Shown one piece after another: positions 1 through 8,464 of a stretch of 64,000 nucleotides of DNA. Positions within the stretch are counted from its first letter, which is position 1, and each line of letters begins with the position of its first letter. Where the stretch lies: positions 310,001 through 374,000 of the forward strand of contig NZ_JBALHR010000004.1 of assembly GCF_036964905.1 (NCBI RefSeq). The letters run 5' to 3'. Position numbers and translations under genes: made by a program. Source of the DNA: Gemmobacter denitrificans (GTDB lineage Bacteria; Pseudomonadota; Alphaproteobacteria; Rhodobacterales; Rhodobacteraceae). The notes beneath the pieces were generated by a model, which was not told the DNA's origin, ran no database searches, and saw nothing but the letters and a program-made list of their open reading frames with translations.

Positions 1-159
1 CGGCGATACATCCGATTCCGGGATGGCGACCGCCGTCGGAAGCTGACGCGGATCGCCCGCGCGCACAGCATCGCGGCGGACATCCAGAATCACCGGGGCC
101 TTTGGTGTGCCCAGCAGGCGGGCGAGTTGTTCACTGGAAATGGCATCTGGCGCAGGCAT
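1..159 (-). CDS. Rhodanese-domain protein, 5' end only
   Basis: Partial gene running off the left edge; 53 codons are visible. The start ATG follows GGGAGG at a good distance. The peptide has the N-terminal rhodanese pattern: a helix with LARLLG, then VILDVRRD, the usual second strand of a rhodanese fold. The active-site cysteine loop would lie outside the window. The pattern resembles the rhodanese domain at the front of ChrB-like chromate-resistance/sulfurtransferase proteins, but the C-terminal domain cannot be seen, so that is only a possibility. It is divergent from groES, with about 270 bp between. Confidence 0.6.
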   Translation of the reverse strand, partial: MPAPDAISSEQLARLLGTPKAPVILDVRRDAVRAGDPRQLPTAVAIPESDVSP

Positions 160-331
160 CTGCGTTCCTCCCAAGTCGTGTACGGTCTGGATTGGAACAC
201 GATCTTCAGCTGGCGCCTCGTGGGGAGTTCGTGAAACCCCATGCCGCTTTTGTCGGGGGCTGGCGGCAGGTTGTCAAGGCGCGCGCCTTGCTGACCGAGA
301 CCGGAGCGATGGATTTTTCGCAAACTGCCCG

Positions 332-360
332 TTGACAGGGGCCTCTTTGCTGCCTAACTC
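332..360 (+). promoter_or_regulatory. Sigma-70-type promoter of groESL
   Basis: TTGACA at 332-337, a 17-bp spacer, then TAACTC at 355-360. Transcription would start near 366-368, so the CIRCE operator (369-395) lies at the start of the transcript, as expected for HrcA control. Confidence 0.6.
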
Positions 361-368
361 TCCGCCCG

Positions 369-395
369 TTGGCACTCATCCGATGTGAGTGCTAA
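369..395 (+). promoter_or_regulatory. CIRCE operator (HrcA binding site)
   Basis: TTGGCACTC, nine spacer bases, then GAGTGCTAA. This differs from the consensus inverted repeat TTAGCACTC-N9-GAGTGCTAA by one base in the left arm. It lies about 38 bp before groES. The HrcA repressor binds such sites and releases them on heat shock; hrcA itself is not in the window. Confidence 0.93.
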
Positions 396-432
396 CCAGA
401 TTTGAACCTGGAACCTTAGGGAGTGTTACCAG

Positions 433-720
433 ATGGCTTTCAAACCGCTGCATGACCGTGTGCTGGTTCGCCGCGTCCAGAGCGACGAAAAGACCAAGGG
501 CGGCCTGATCATCCCCGACACCGCCAAGGAAAAGCCCGCCGAGGGCGAAGTGGTTGCCGTGGGCGAAGGCGCGCGCAAGGATTCGGGCGAACTGATCGCG
601 ATGTCGGTCAAGGCCGGTGACCGCGTGCTGTTCGGCAAGTGGTCGGGCACCGAAGTGACCCTGGATGGGCAAGAGCTGCTCATCATGAAGGAAAGCGACA
701 TCCTCGGCATCATCGCCTGA
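433..720 (+). CDS. groES: Co-chaperonin GroES
   Basis: 95 aa, the usual length. It begins MAFKPLHDRVLVRRVQ and has the mobile-loop region KTKGGLIIPDTAKEKP (about residues 20-36) that contacts GroEL. The C-terminal part (SDILGIIA) is also typical. GroES caps the GroEL cylinder so that ATP-driven folding takes place in a closed chamber in the cytoplasm. It is transcribed with groEL, 67 bp downstream, from a promoter under a CIRCE element. Confidence 0.98.
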   Translation: MAFKPLHDRVLVRRVQSDEKTKGGLIIPDTAKEKPAEGEVVAVGEGARKDSGELIAMSVKAGDRVLFGKWSGTEVTLDGQELLIMKESDILGIIA

Positions 721-787
721 GATCGCCTTTCCGGGTGTGCGGAACCGCGCGCCCTTTCCCTGAAATTCTAGACACTGGAGCAAGCAA

Positions 788-2425
788 ATGGCTGCTAAAG
801 ACGTCAAGTTTGAATCCGATGCCCGCGACCGCATGCTGCGCGGCGTGAACATCCTCGCCGATGCCGTGAAGGTGACGCTGGGCCCGAAAGGCCGCAACGT
901 GGTGATCGAAAAGTCCTTCGGTGCCCCGCGCATCACCAAGGACGGTGTGTCGGTTGCCAAGGAAATCGAACTGGCCGACAAGTTCGAGAACATGGGCGCC
1001 CAGATGGTGAAGGAAGTCGCTTCCCGCACCAATGACGAAGCAGGCGACGGCACCACCACCGCCACCGTGCTGGCCCAGGCCATCATCAAGGAAGGCCTGA
1101 AGGCCGTGGCCGCCGGCATGAACCCGATGGACCTGAAGCGCGGCATCGACCTCGCGACCACCAAGGTTGTCGAACAGATCAAGGCCGCTGCCCGTCCGGT
1201 GAAGGACAGCGACGAAGTCGCCCAGGTCGGCACCATTTCGGCCAATGGCGAAGCCCAGATCGGCCGTTTCATCGCTGACGCGATGCAGAAGGTCGGCAAT
1301 GAAGGCGTGATCACCGTCGAAGAGAACAAGGGCCTGGAGACTTCGGTTGAAGTCGTCGAAGGCATGCAGTTCGACCGTGGCTACCTGTCGCCCTACTTCG
1401 TGACCAATGCCGACAAGATGGTCGCCGAGCTGGAAGACGCGATGATCCTGCTGCACGAGAAGAAACTCTCGTCGCTGCAGCCGATGGTTCCGCTACTGGA
1501 AGCCGTGATCCAGTCGCAGCGCCCGCTGATCATCGTGGCCGAAGACGTGGAAGGCGAGGCTCTGGCCACGCTCGTCGTCAACAAGCTGCGTGGCGGTCTG
1601 AAGATCGCTGCTGTCAAGGCTCCGGGCTTCGGCGATCGCCGCAAGGCCATGCTGCAGGACATCGCCATCCTGACCGGTGGTCAGGTGATCAGCGATGATC
1701 TGGGCATGAAGCTGGAAAATGTCACCATCGACATGCTGGGCCGCGCCAAGAAAGTCACCATCAACAAGGACAACACCACCATCGTTGATGGCGCTGGCGA
1801 CAAGGCCGAGATCGAAGCCCGCGTGGCTCAGATCCGCACCCAGATCGAAGAAACCACCAGCGACTATGACCGTGAAAAGCTGCAAGAGCGCGTGGCCAAG
1901 CTGGCTGGCGGCGTTGCCGTGATCCGCGTCGGTGGTTCGACCGAGATCGAAGTGAAAGAGCGCAAGGACCGCGTGGATGACGCGCTGAACGCGACCCGTG
2001 CCGCCGTTCAGGAAGGCATCGTTGTCGGCGGTGGCGTGGCTCTGGTTCAGGCTGGCAAAGTGCTGGATGGTCTGAAGGGCGTGAACAGCGACCAGAATGC
2101 TGGTATCGCCATCGTGCGCCGCGCTCTGGAAGCTCCGCTGCGTCAGATCGCTGAAAACGCTGGCGTCGATGGCGCTGTCGTGGCTGGCAAGGTGCGTGAG
2201 TCGTCGGACAAGAACTTTGGCTTCAACGCTCAGACCGAAGAATATGGCGACATGTTCGCCTTCGGCGTGATCGACCCGGCCAAGGTGACCCGCACCGCGC
2301 TGGAAGATGCGGCTTCGGTTGCTTCGCTGCTCATCACCACCGAGGCGATGATTGCCGACAAGCCGGCCGACAAGGCTGCTCCGGCGATGCCGGGCGGCGG
2401 CGGCATGGGCGGGATGGATTTCTGA
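788..2425 (+). CDS. groEL: Chaperonin GroEL
   Basis: 545 aa, full length. It starts MAAKDVKFESDARDRMLRGV. The ATP-binding signature GDGTTTATVLAQ lies near residues 86-97 and the chaperonin signature near 404-415. The tail ends in the GGMGGMDF repeat typical of GroEL. The ATG follows GGAG at 777-780. It forms the double-ring ATP-dependent folding chamber with GroES. It is the second gene of a CIRCE-controlled operon closed by a strong hairpin at 2465-2490. Confidence 0.98.
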   Translation: MAAKDVKFESDARDRMLRGVNILADAVKVTLGPKGRNVVIEKSFGAPRITKDGVSVAKEIELADKFENMGAQMVKEVASRTNDEAGDGTTTATVLAQAIIKEGLKAVAAGMNPMDLKRGIDLATTKVVEQIKAAARPVKDSDEVAQVGTISANGEAQIGRFIADAMQKVGNEGVITVEENKGLETSVEVVEGMQFDRGYLSPYFVTNADKMVAELEDAMILLHEKKLSSLQPMVPLLEAVIQSQRPLIIVAEDVEGEALATLVVNKLRGGLKIAAVKAPGFGDRRKAMLQDIAILTGGQVISDDLGMKLENVTIDMLGRAKKVTINKDNTTIVDGAGDKAEIEARVAQIRTQIEETTSDYDREKLQERVAKLAGGVAVIRVGGSTEIEVKERKDRVDDALNATRAAVQEGIVVGGGVALVQAGKVLDGLKGVNSDQNAGIAIVRRALEAPLRQIAENAGVDGAVVAGKVRESSDKNFGFNAQTEEYGDMFAFGVIDPAKVTRTALEDAASVASLLITTEAMIADKPADKAAPAMPGGGGMGGMDF

Positions 2426-2464
2426 TCCATCACACCGGTCTTTGCCCTATGGGGCAAAACGTGG

Positions 2465-2490
2465 AAGGGCGCCTTTCGGGGCGCCCTTTT
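2465..2490 (+). terminator. Rho-independent terminator after groEL
   Basis: Nine-base-pair stem AAGGGCGCC / GGCGCCCTT with a six-base loop, followed by TTTT. It lies 40 bp after the groEL stop and fits the end of the groESL operon. Confidence 0.85.
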
Positions 2491-2663
2491 GCGTTTTCAG
2501 GCCACGCTGCGGGGCGGCGCAGGGGAATTGGGGCGGACCTGCGGCAAATCCATGGTTTTGTTGTTGGTTGCGGCACCAGTCCGTTTTCCATCCAAGGGCG
2601 AAAAGCCGTTGCCTGCGGCGCCCGCACAGGCCAGCATGGGGCAGACTGCGGCAGGAGGTTCCG

Positions 2664-3914
2664 GTGTCATCAGGCAGTTTGTTGATCTATGCGCCTGTGC
2701 CGCTGTACCGGGATGGCAACGGCGGTTTCCTGCTGGAGGATCAGGCCTGTAACGGCATGCGGCTGTGGGCCGAGAATTTCGACCGCGTCATTGCGATCAT
2801 GCCGGTCGAGGAGGGGCCCGCTCCTGGTCGCTGGGTGCCGCTGGATACCATTGGCCCTGCGCTGGCGCGGATCGACTTCGTCCCGCTTCCGGCGGCCTGG
2901 GGGCTGCGATCCTTTCTGCGCGCCCTGCCAGCGGCCCGGCGCGCGATCCGGGCGGCCATTGCCAAGGCCGATCGCATGGGCTTTGCCATTGGCGGGTTGG
3001 TGGGCGATTGGGGGGCTGTGGCGGCGTTTGAGGCGCGGGCGATGCGGCGGCCGTTCTATGTCTGGACCGACCGCGTTGAATCGGCGGTGACACGCTTTGC
3101 CGCCCGGTCTGCGCCACGGTTCAAGACCCGGCTGAAGGCGGCGGTGACATGGGCACCGATGGCGATGCTGGAACGTGCGGTGGTGCGCCGCGCCGATCTG
3201 GGCCTGTTTCATGGGCAAGAGACCTTCAACCATTACGCCCCCTACTGCCGCAATCCGCAGATCGTGCATGACATCCATCTGAAGCGCGCCGACCATCTGC
3301 CCGTGGCAGAGGTGGCCACCAAGCAGTCAGGCACCGCTGAGGGGCCGCTGCGCCTGATGTATCTGGGCCGGGCAGATGCGATGAAGGGCGGTCTCGATTG
3401 GGTCGAGGTGGTGGCGCAAGCCATTGCCGCAGGGGCCGATGTGGATGCCGAATGGTTTGGTGCGGGCGAAGATCTGGAGCGGATGCGGGCACGGGTGGCC
3501 GAGCTGGGCCTGCAAGATCGCATCTGCCTGCCCGGGCAGGTGACGGATCGCGCGGCGGTGCGGGCTGCGCTGGCGCGGGCGCAGGTTTTTCTGTTCTGCC
3601 ATCAGACGCCGGAATCGCCGCGCTGCCTGATCGAGGCTCTGGCCGCCTGCACCCCGCTGCTGGGCTATGGCGACGCGTTCGCAGAAGAGCTTGTCAGCCG
3701 GGCCGGGGGCGGAATTCTGGTGCCGCGCGGTGATGTTGCGGCGCTTGCGGCGCAGGTTGTGGCACTGGCGGCAGATCGGGCGCGCGTGGCCGATCTGATC
3801 GGGCGGGCCGCCCGGGATCGCGAAGGCTTTGATGATGAAGCGGTCTTCCGGCACCGCAGCGAAGTGATCAAGACCCATCTGCCGGGGCCGGGTTCGTTCG
3901 TTCAACAAGCCTGA
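2664..3914 (+). CDS. Glycosyltransferase, GT4-like family
   Basis: 416 aa with a GTG start. AGGAGG at 2653-2658 sits five bases before it, and the frame upstream runs back into the groEL terminator, so this start is preferred. The C-terminal half has a GT-B donor-binding pattern: RLMYLGRADAMKGGLDW, then EWFGAGEDLERM, then the ESPRCLIEALA segment that aligns with the E-rich motif of GT4 enzymes, then an EELVSRAGGGILVPRGD region. The N-terminal half is less conserved. It probably transfers a nucleotide-activated sugar to an envelope glycan or lipid; the acceptor is unknown. It stands alone and converges with the DeoR regulator two bases downstream. Confidence 0.75.
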   Translation: MSSGSLLIYAPVPLYRDGNGGFLLEDQACNGMRLWAENFDRVIAIMPVEEGPAPGRWVPLDTIGPALARIDFVPLPAAWGLRSFLRALPAARRAIRAAIAKADRMGFAIGGLVGDWGAVAAFEARAMRRPFYVWTDRVESAVTRFAARSAPRFKTRLKAAVTWAPMAMLERAVVRRADLGLFHGQETFNHYAPYCRNPQIVHDIHLKRADHLPVAEVATKQSGTAEGPLRLMYLGRADAMKGGLDWVEVVAQAIAAGADVDAEWFGAGEDLERMRARVAELGLQDRICLPGQVTDRAAVRAALARAQVFLFCHQTPESPRCLIEALAACTPLLGYGDAFAEELVSRAGGGILVPRGDVAALAAQVVALAADRARVADLIGRAARDREGFDDEAVFRHRSEVIKTHLPGPGSFVQQA

Positions 3915-3916
3915 GA

Positions 3917-4657
3917 TCAGGCCGACAGATGCACCACCCTGTCCGGCAACCAGTCTGGGCGCGGGCCTTGGCTGATCACGGTAGTGGCCGCATCCAGCCC
4001 CGCAATGCGAAAAGGTGAGGTTGCCCCCAGCTTGTCTGGCGTTGCCAGAACAATGGTTTCGGCTGCTGACCGCATCATCCGGGCCTTGAGCCGCGCTTCC
4101 TCCGGGTGGCCGGTGGTCAGACCGGTTTCGGACTGCAGGCCGGTCACCCCCAGAAAACACAGGTCGGCGCGGATATTGCCATAGGCCTCGGCGGCTTCAG
4201 CGCCGCAGGCCACCATCGACAGCCGCAGGATCGGGCCGCCGATCAGCAGAATCTCGATCCGGGGAAAGGGTTCCAGCGCGGCGGCAATCGCCGGGGCATG
4301 GGTCACGATGGTGCAGGCCAGACCCGGCGGCAATTGCGCGACCATGGCCAGATGCGTGGTGCCGCCATCCATGATCACGATCTGCCCGGGGCGGATCAGC
4401 GGCAGCGCACGGCGGGCCAGCCTGGCCTTGGCCTGCGGGTGCAGCGATTGGCGCGTCGCCACCGGCGCATGGGTGGGGGACAGCGGCAAGGCCCCGCCAT
4501 GCACCCGCAACAGACGCCCCTCGGCTGCGAGATCGCGCAGATCACGGCGGATCGTATCTTCGGAGACTTGCAATTCGGTGGCGAGTTCGGCGGCAATCAG
4601 CCGCCCGTCACGGCCAAGTCGGTCCAGCAACAGGGCTTTGCGGTCTTGGGTCAGCAT
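3917..4657 (-). CDS. DeoR/GlpR-family transcriptional regulator
   Basis: 246 aa from the ATG at 4657, which has AAGGA about six bases before it; an upstream GTG in frame has no such site. The N-terminus is a DeoR helix-turn-helix (LLDRLGRDGRLIAAELATEL, then VSEDTIRRDLRDLAAEGRL, with VHGGAL at the end). The C-terminal sensor domain of the phosphosugar-isomerase-like type has DGGTTHLAM and FLGVTGL. Such proteins repress sugar, polyol or nucleoside genes and are released by a phosphorylated sugar. It is divergent from the DUF4406 gene with an inverted repeat between them. The effector is unknown; GlpR function is possible because the glycerol operon has no regulator beside it. Confidence 0.88.
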   Translation of the reverse strand: MLTQDRKALLLDRLGRDGRLIAAELATELQVSEDTIRRDLRDLAAEGRLLRVHGGALPLSPTHAPVATRQSLHPQAKARLARRALPLIRPGQIVIMDGGTTHLAMVAQLPPGLACTIVTHAPAIAAALEPFPRIEILLIGGPILRLSMVACGAEAAEAYGNIRADLCFLGVTGLQSETGLTTGHPEEARLKARMMRSAAETIVLATPDKLGATSPFRIAGLDAATTVISQGPRPDWLPDRVVHLSA

Positions 4658-4673
4658 AAGGATTCCTTGATAT

Positions 4674-4697
4674 TGCACGAATCAGATTAAACGTGCA
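4674..4697. promoter_or_regulatory. Candidate operator of the DeoR-type regulator
   Basis: Perfect inverted repeat TGCACG-N12-CGTGCA in the 70-bp divergent region between the regulator and the DUF4406 gene. It is placed where a repressor could shut both promoters. The assignment rests on position and symmetry only. Confidence 0.45.
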
Positions 4698-4727
4698 GTT
4701 GTGTGAAATCAAGCATGGAGAGACAGC

Positions 4728-5081
4728 ATGATGATCCTGATTGCAGGCCCCTATCGCAGCGGCACCGGCGATGACCCGGCGAAGATGGCCGCGAACCTGG
4801 CGCGGCTGGAGGCGGCGGCCTGGCCGATCTTCCAGAAGGGCCATGTGCCGATGATCGGCGAATGGGCGGCACTGCCGGTGTTGCGCGGCGCGGGTGGCGG
4901 CGCGGTGGGCGATGCGCTGTATGATGCGGTGATGCACCCGGTGGCGCATCGCCTGCTGGAGGTTTGCGGCGGCGTGCTGCGCCTGCCCGGCGCCTCAGTG
5001 GGGGCGGATGAGGATGTGCGGCGCGCCAAGGCGCGGGGCATCCCGGTCTGGCATGATTTGGCCGAGGTGCCGATGGCGTGA
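4728..5081 (+). CDS. DUF4406 protein, nucleoside deoxyribosyltransferase-like
   Basis: 117 aa, start ATG with GGAG at 4717-4720. It begins MMILIAGPYRSG, the N-terminal strand and glycine turn of the DUF4406/nucleoside 2-deoxyribosyltransferase superfamily. Further on are IFQKGHVPMIGEWAALP and the VLRLPGASVGADEDVRRAKA segment with the acidic residues usual there, then GIPVWHDL. The family fold binds nucleosides or nucleotides; the substrate of DUF4406 members is generally not established. It is divergent from a DeoR-type regulator, which suggests a nucleoside or deoxyribose role, but that is inference. Confidence 0.7.
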   Translation: MMILIAGPYRSGTGDDPAKMAANLARLEAAAWPIFQKGHVPMIGEWAALPVLRGAGGGAVGDALYDAVMHPVAHRLLEVCGGVLRLPGASVGADEDVRRAKARGIPVWHDLAEVPMA

Positions 5082-5170
5082 GGGGAAAGCGGGCATCTCG
5101 CCTCTGTGGGGCCTGGTGATGCGGCGCGGTCTGAGGCAGATTGATCGGGTGCAGCAAGGTCAAGCCCAGG

Positions 5171-6100
5171 ATGACAAAGGCCATTTTCATCGCGTCCAGC
5201 CATAGCCGTTACGACGACAGGCCGGGGGAGGTGTATCACTTCCCGAACATCTACCTGTCCCGCGTGGCGCAGACCGTGGGCGATTGGGTGATCTTCTATC
5301 AGGGGCGGCGGGGCGGTGTTTCGGGCTATTACGCCGTGCAGCGGGTGGCGCGGGTGGTGCCGGACCCGGCGGATGCCAGCCATAGCTATGCCGTGCTGGA
5401 TCGGGGCAGCCGCCTAGATTTCGAGCGCGAGGTGCCGCGCTTTCGGGCCGATGACACGCCCTATGAAACCGGGCTGCCAAGGGCGCGGGGCTCCAACACT
5501 TCCTCGGTGCGGTTGATTTCAGAGGCGGATTTCGCGGCCATCATCGCGGAAGGGCTGCGCGAGGAGGCGGGCAACCCGGATACATTGCCGCGCAGCGGGC
5601 CTTTGCTGCAACCGCCTGTGCCGGGGTTCGGCCCAAGGTTCGGCCCAGGATTTGGCGAGGCGGCGCAGGCCGATTTCGTCGGGTTTGAGGCTGTGGAGCG
5701 GCAGCGCGTGCTGAGCGACCGCGCCTTCCGGGATCGCGCTTTCGCGCGGCAGGTGAAGCAAGCCTATGCCGGGCGCTGCGCCATGACGGGGCTCGCGCTG
5801 CGCAATGGCGGCGGGCGGCCCGAGGTGGAGGCGGCGCATATCGTGCCGGTCGAGGCGCAGGGGCCGGATGTGGTGTCCAATGGTCTGGCGCTGTCCGGCA
5901 CCGTGCATTGGATGTTTGATCGCGGGCTGGTCTCGGCAGAGGATGACGGGGCGATCCTTGTGGCGCGCGACACGGTGGCGGCGGATCTGGCGCAGCGGCT
6001 GTTCGTGCCCCAGATGCGGCTGATCCTGCCGCAGGAGGCGCGCAAGGCGCCCCATCCGGCCTATCTGAAATGGCACCGGGAGCATCGCTTCAAGGGCTGA
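5171..6100 (+). CDS. HNH endonuclease-domain protein
   Basis: 309 aa from ATG 5171 (MTKAIFIASSHSRYDD). A TTG ten codons upstream with GAGG before it is an alternative start. The C-terminal domain (about residues 195-260) is HNH_2-like: CAMTGLALRNGGG, EAAHIVPVEAQGPD, SNGLALSGTVHWMFDRGL, with the AHI histidine, the N of SNGL and the H of VHWMFD as presumed metal/catalytic residues. The N-terminal 120 residues (VYHFPNIYL, GDWVIFYQGRRGG, YYAVQRVARVVPDP) look like a separate beta-rich domain, perhaps of the PUA/EVE type that reads modified bases. No methylase or other restriction gene lies nearby. Both the restriction role and the identity of the N-terminal domain are inferred. Confidence 0.7.
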   Translation: MTKAIFIASSHSRYDDRPGEVYHFPNIYLSRVAQTVGDWVIFYQGRRGGVSGYYAVQRVARVVPDPADASHSYAVLDRGSRLDFEREVPRFRADDTPYETGLPRARGSNTSSVRLISEADFAAIIAEGLREEAGNPDTLPRSGPLLQPPVPGFGPRFGPGFGEAAQADFVGFEAVERQRVLSDRAFRDRAFARQVKQAYAGRCAMTGLALRNGGGRPEVEAAHIVPVEAQGPDVVSNGLALSGTVHWMFDRGLVSAEDDGAILVARDTVAADLAQRLFVPQMRLILPQEARKAPHPAYLKWHREHRFKG

Positions 6101-6154
6101 GCGCTTTGGCTGGGGGCCGGGCAGGGGGTGCTCGCGCCCCCTCGGGCCTGCGGC

Positions 6155-6190
6155 CCTCACCCCCTGAGGATATTTGGGCCAAGATGAAAG
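6155..6190 (+). repeat. Dispersed intergenic element, copy 1
   Basis: A short element with core GAGGATATTTGGGCCAAGAT followed by GAAAG, after an HNH gene and before convergent purK. A related copy lies at 31004-31036. I recognise this kind of sequence as frequent between genes of Rhodobacteraceae; its function is not known to me. The rest of 6101-6335 shows no gene. Confidence 0.5.
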
Positions 6191-6335
6191 CGGGTCCACG
6201 GTTTGGTTTTAATCTTGGTTCAAATATCCAAGATGCCCGGCAACCGCCCAAGCACCGTTGCCGGGCGGGCGGTGTCGGCTCCGCTGTCCATGGCAATGCG
6301 GGCCGAGGGGGCTCGATGCCCCCGAGGCACGCCCC

Positions 6336-7406
6336 TTATTTCGGGGTCACGCGGTTCACATGGCCCATCTTGCGGCCCGGGCGGGCCTCGTGTTTGCCGT
6401 AAAGGTGCAGGGCCGCGTGTTTCTCGGTGGCGATCTGCGGCACGCGCAGGATGTCATCGCCAATCAGGTTTTCCATCACCACATCGGAATGGCGGCTGCC
6501 ATCGCCGAGCGGCCAGCCCGCCACGGCGCGGATATGCTGTTCAAACTGATCCACGGCGCAGCCATTCTGGGTCCAGTGGCCGGAATTGTGCACGCGCGGG
6601 GCGATTTCGTTCACGATCAGGCCCTTGGGCGTCACGAACAGTTCCACCCCCATCACGCCCACATAATCCAGCGCATTCAGGATGCGCGCGGCCAGCAGCA
6701 CGGCATCGGTGCGCTGTGCGAGGCTGAGGTTCGCGGGCAGGGTGGTGGTGTGCAGGATACCGTCCTTATGCACATTCTCGCCCGGGTCATAGCAGGACAC
6801 CGCGCCATCAAGGCCGCGCGCCGCGATGACCGAGACCTCATGCGTGAAGCTGATGAAGCCTTCCAGCACGGCAGGCGCGCCGTTCATGTCGGCCAGCGCC
6901 GCTCCCGCATCGTCAGCGCTGCGCAGCCGGGCCTGGCCCTTGCCGTCATAGCCCAGACGGGTGGTTTTCAGGATGGCGGGTGTGCCCACTTGCGCGATGG
7001 CGGCTTGCAGCGAGTCCATGTCGCTGACGGCGGCATAGGGCGCGCAGGTCAGGCCAAGGCCGGTGAGAAAGTCTTTCTCGGCGATGCGATCCTGGCTCAC
7101 GGCCAGCGCGCGGCGGTTCGGGCGGATGGGCTTTGCCGCCTCCAGCAGGTCGAGCGCGGCGGTGGGCACGTTCTCGAATTCATAGGTGATGACATCGACA
7201 GATGCCGCGAAGGCGCGGAGGCTGTCTGCATCCTCATAGCTCGCGGTCGTCACCCGGTCGGCCACATGGCCTGCGGGCGGGTTGGCGGCTGGTTCATAGA
7301 TATGGGTCAGATAGCCCAGACGCGCCGCCGCGACCGAGAGCATGCGGCCCAATTGCCCGCCGCCCAGAATGCCGATGACCGAACCGGGGGGGAGGATATC
7401 AGACAT
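6336..7406 (-). CDS. purK: 5-(carboxyamino)imidazole ribonucleotide synthase PurK
   Basis: 356 aa. ATG 7406 has GAGGAG eight bases before it. ATP-grasp enzyme converting AIR, ATP and bicarbonate to N5-CAIR in purine synthesis. The N-terminus has the nucleotide-binding turn IGILGGGQLGRML; the middle has ILKTTRLGYDGKGQ; the metal/ATP site shows VMGVELFV and NEIAPRVHNSGHWT, typical of PurK. It overlaps the end of purE by eight bases, so the two are transcribed and probably translated as a pair; PurE uses the PurK product. Confidence 0.96.
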   Translation of the reverse strand: MSDILPPGSVIGILGGGQLGRMLSVAAARLGYLTHIYEPAANPPAGHVADRVTTASYEDADSLRAFAASVDVITYEFENVPTAALDLLEAAKPIRPNRRALAVSQDRIAEKDFLTGLGLTCAPYAAVSDMDSLQAAIAQVGTPAILKTTRLGYDGKGQARLRSADDAGAALADMNGAPAVLEGFISFTHEVSVIAARGLDGAVSCYDPGENVHKDGILHTTTLPANLSLAQRTDAVLLAARILNALDYVGVMGVELFVTPKGLIVNEIAPRVHNSGHWTQNGCAVDQFEQHIRAVAGWPLGDGSRHSDVVMENLIGDDILRVPQIATEKHAALHLYGKHEARPGRKMGHVNRVTPK

Positions 7407-7884
7407 CAGAGGGCTCCTCGGGGATGGAGGCGGAGAGGGCATCGCGCCAGGCATCCAGCCGGGCGGCCAGAGCGGGATCGGAAATCGCGAGGATACCGGC
7501 GGCCATCAGGCCTGCATTGGCGGCCCCGGCGGCCCCGATCGCCATGGTGGCGACGGGAAAGCCCTTGGGCATCTGCACGATCGAATACAGGCTATCGACA
7601 CCCGACAGCGCCTTGGTCTGCACCGGCACGCCGACCACGGGGATGCGGGTTTTCGAGGCCATCATGCCGGGCAGATGCGCCGCGCCGCCTGCGCCTGCGA
7701 TGATGACCTTGAGGCCGCGCTCGGCCGCCGTCTTGCCATAGGTCCAGAGCCGGTCGGGGGTGCGGTGGGCGCTGACGATTCTGGCTTCGTAGCTGATCCC
7801 CAACTCGTCAAGGATCGCTGCTGCTTCGCGCATGGTGGGCCAGTCGGACTGGCTGCCCATGATGATTCCTACATCCACCGCCAT
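7399..7884 (-). CDS. purE: N5-CAIR mutase PurE
   Basis: 161 aa from ATG 7884, with a G-rich ribosome site (AAAGGGGG) just upstream. Class I PurE shows GIIMGSQSDWPTM, the phosphate-binding loop VSAHRTPDRL and GGAAHLPGMMAS. It moves the carboxyl group of N5-CAIR to carbon 4 to give CAIR. It is the first gene of a purE-purK pair. The upstream 140 bp holds the divergent-looking spacer towards the DUF465 gene and no other gene. Confidence 0.97.
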   Translation of the reverse strand: MAVDVGIIMGSQSDWPTMREAAAILDELGISYEARIVSAHRTPDRLWTYGKTAAERGLKVIIAGAGGAAHLPGMMASKTRIPVVGVPVQTKALSGVDSLYSIVQMPKGFPVATMAIGAAGAANAGLMAAGILAISDPALAARLDAWRDALSASIPEEPSDV

Positions 7885-8028
7885 CGCATCCCCCTTTGTT
7901 TGCAGGCGCTTTAGCGTGGCAGGGGGCGGGGGGCAAGACAGGAAGACGCCCGGTTTCAAGCGTCGAAGGCGCACCCCTCCCCACGGGCCATACAGCCACG
8001 CGACAGCCCTAACACCCTGACAGGGCGA

Positions 8029-8247
8029 TCAGGCGATGATGTCGGGGATCAGCTGATCTTCGATCTTCACGATCTGGTCCTTCAGCGACAGTTTCTGCTT
8101 TTTCAACCGGCGCAGGGTCAGCTGATCGGGGCGGCCATTGGTTTCCAGCGCGGCAATGGCCTCGTCCAGATCCCGGTGTTCGCGCCTGAGAACCTCCAGC
8201 CGGATGCGCAGCATCTCTTCAAGGTTCAGCTCCATCGACGCATTCAT
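8029..8247 (-). CDS. DUF465 (YdcH-like) small protein
   Basis: 72 aa from ATG 8247, which has AGGA eight bases upstream; another ATG two codons earlier is closer to the site. The whole protein is a charged, mostly helical chain (MLRIRLEVLRREHRDLDEAI, then LTLRRLKKQKLSLKDQIVKI) as in the YdcH/DUF465 family, which forms helical hairpins or coiled coils. The role is unknown. It is divergent from hsp20. Confidence 0.75.
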   Translation of the reverse strand: MNASMELNLEEMLRIRLEVLRREHRDLDEAIAALETNGRPDQLTLRRLKKQKLSLKDQIVKIEDQLIPDIIA

Positions 8248-8370
8248 GGGCATGGTCCTGGCAAGGGGCTCGGTTCGAGTCGTTGTTGTTCGTTGATCAA
8301 ATATAGCGTTTTTTCCGTGCTTTGGGAAAAAATCTGGCAGCGTTCGCTGCGCATGGTCGCACGGCTTGGC

Positions 8371-8400
8371 CTTGCGCGCGCCGCATTGCACGCCCATATT
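8371..8400 (+). promoter_or_regulatory. Candidate RpoH (heat-shock) promoter of hsp20
   Basis: CTTGCG at 8371-8376, 16 bases, then CCCATATT at 8393-8400, 65 bp before the Hsp20 start. This resembles the sigma-32 pattern CTTGAA...CCCATnT. Assignment is by resemblance and by the downstream gene. Confidence 0.45.
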
Positions 8401-8464
8401 CAGAACATGCCGCGGCGCCTGCAGGGGCCCGGCGCGATATGTCGCTTTTCGCAAGGACAAGTCG

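Noticed and set aside
2352..2663. Glycosyltransferase start overlapping groEL
   Set aside because: The frame is open into groEL and its terminator, but a strong AGGAGG precedes the GTG at 2664 and the upstream residues do not look like the family.
4674..4697. rho-independent terminator
   Set aside because: The arms are only six bases with a 12-base A+T-rich spacer and the place is a divergent promoter region; an operator is more likely.
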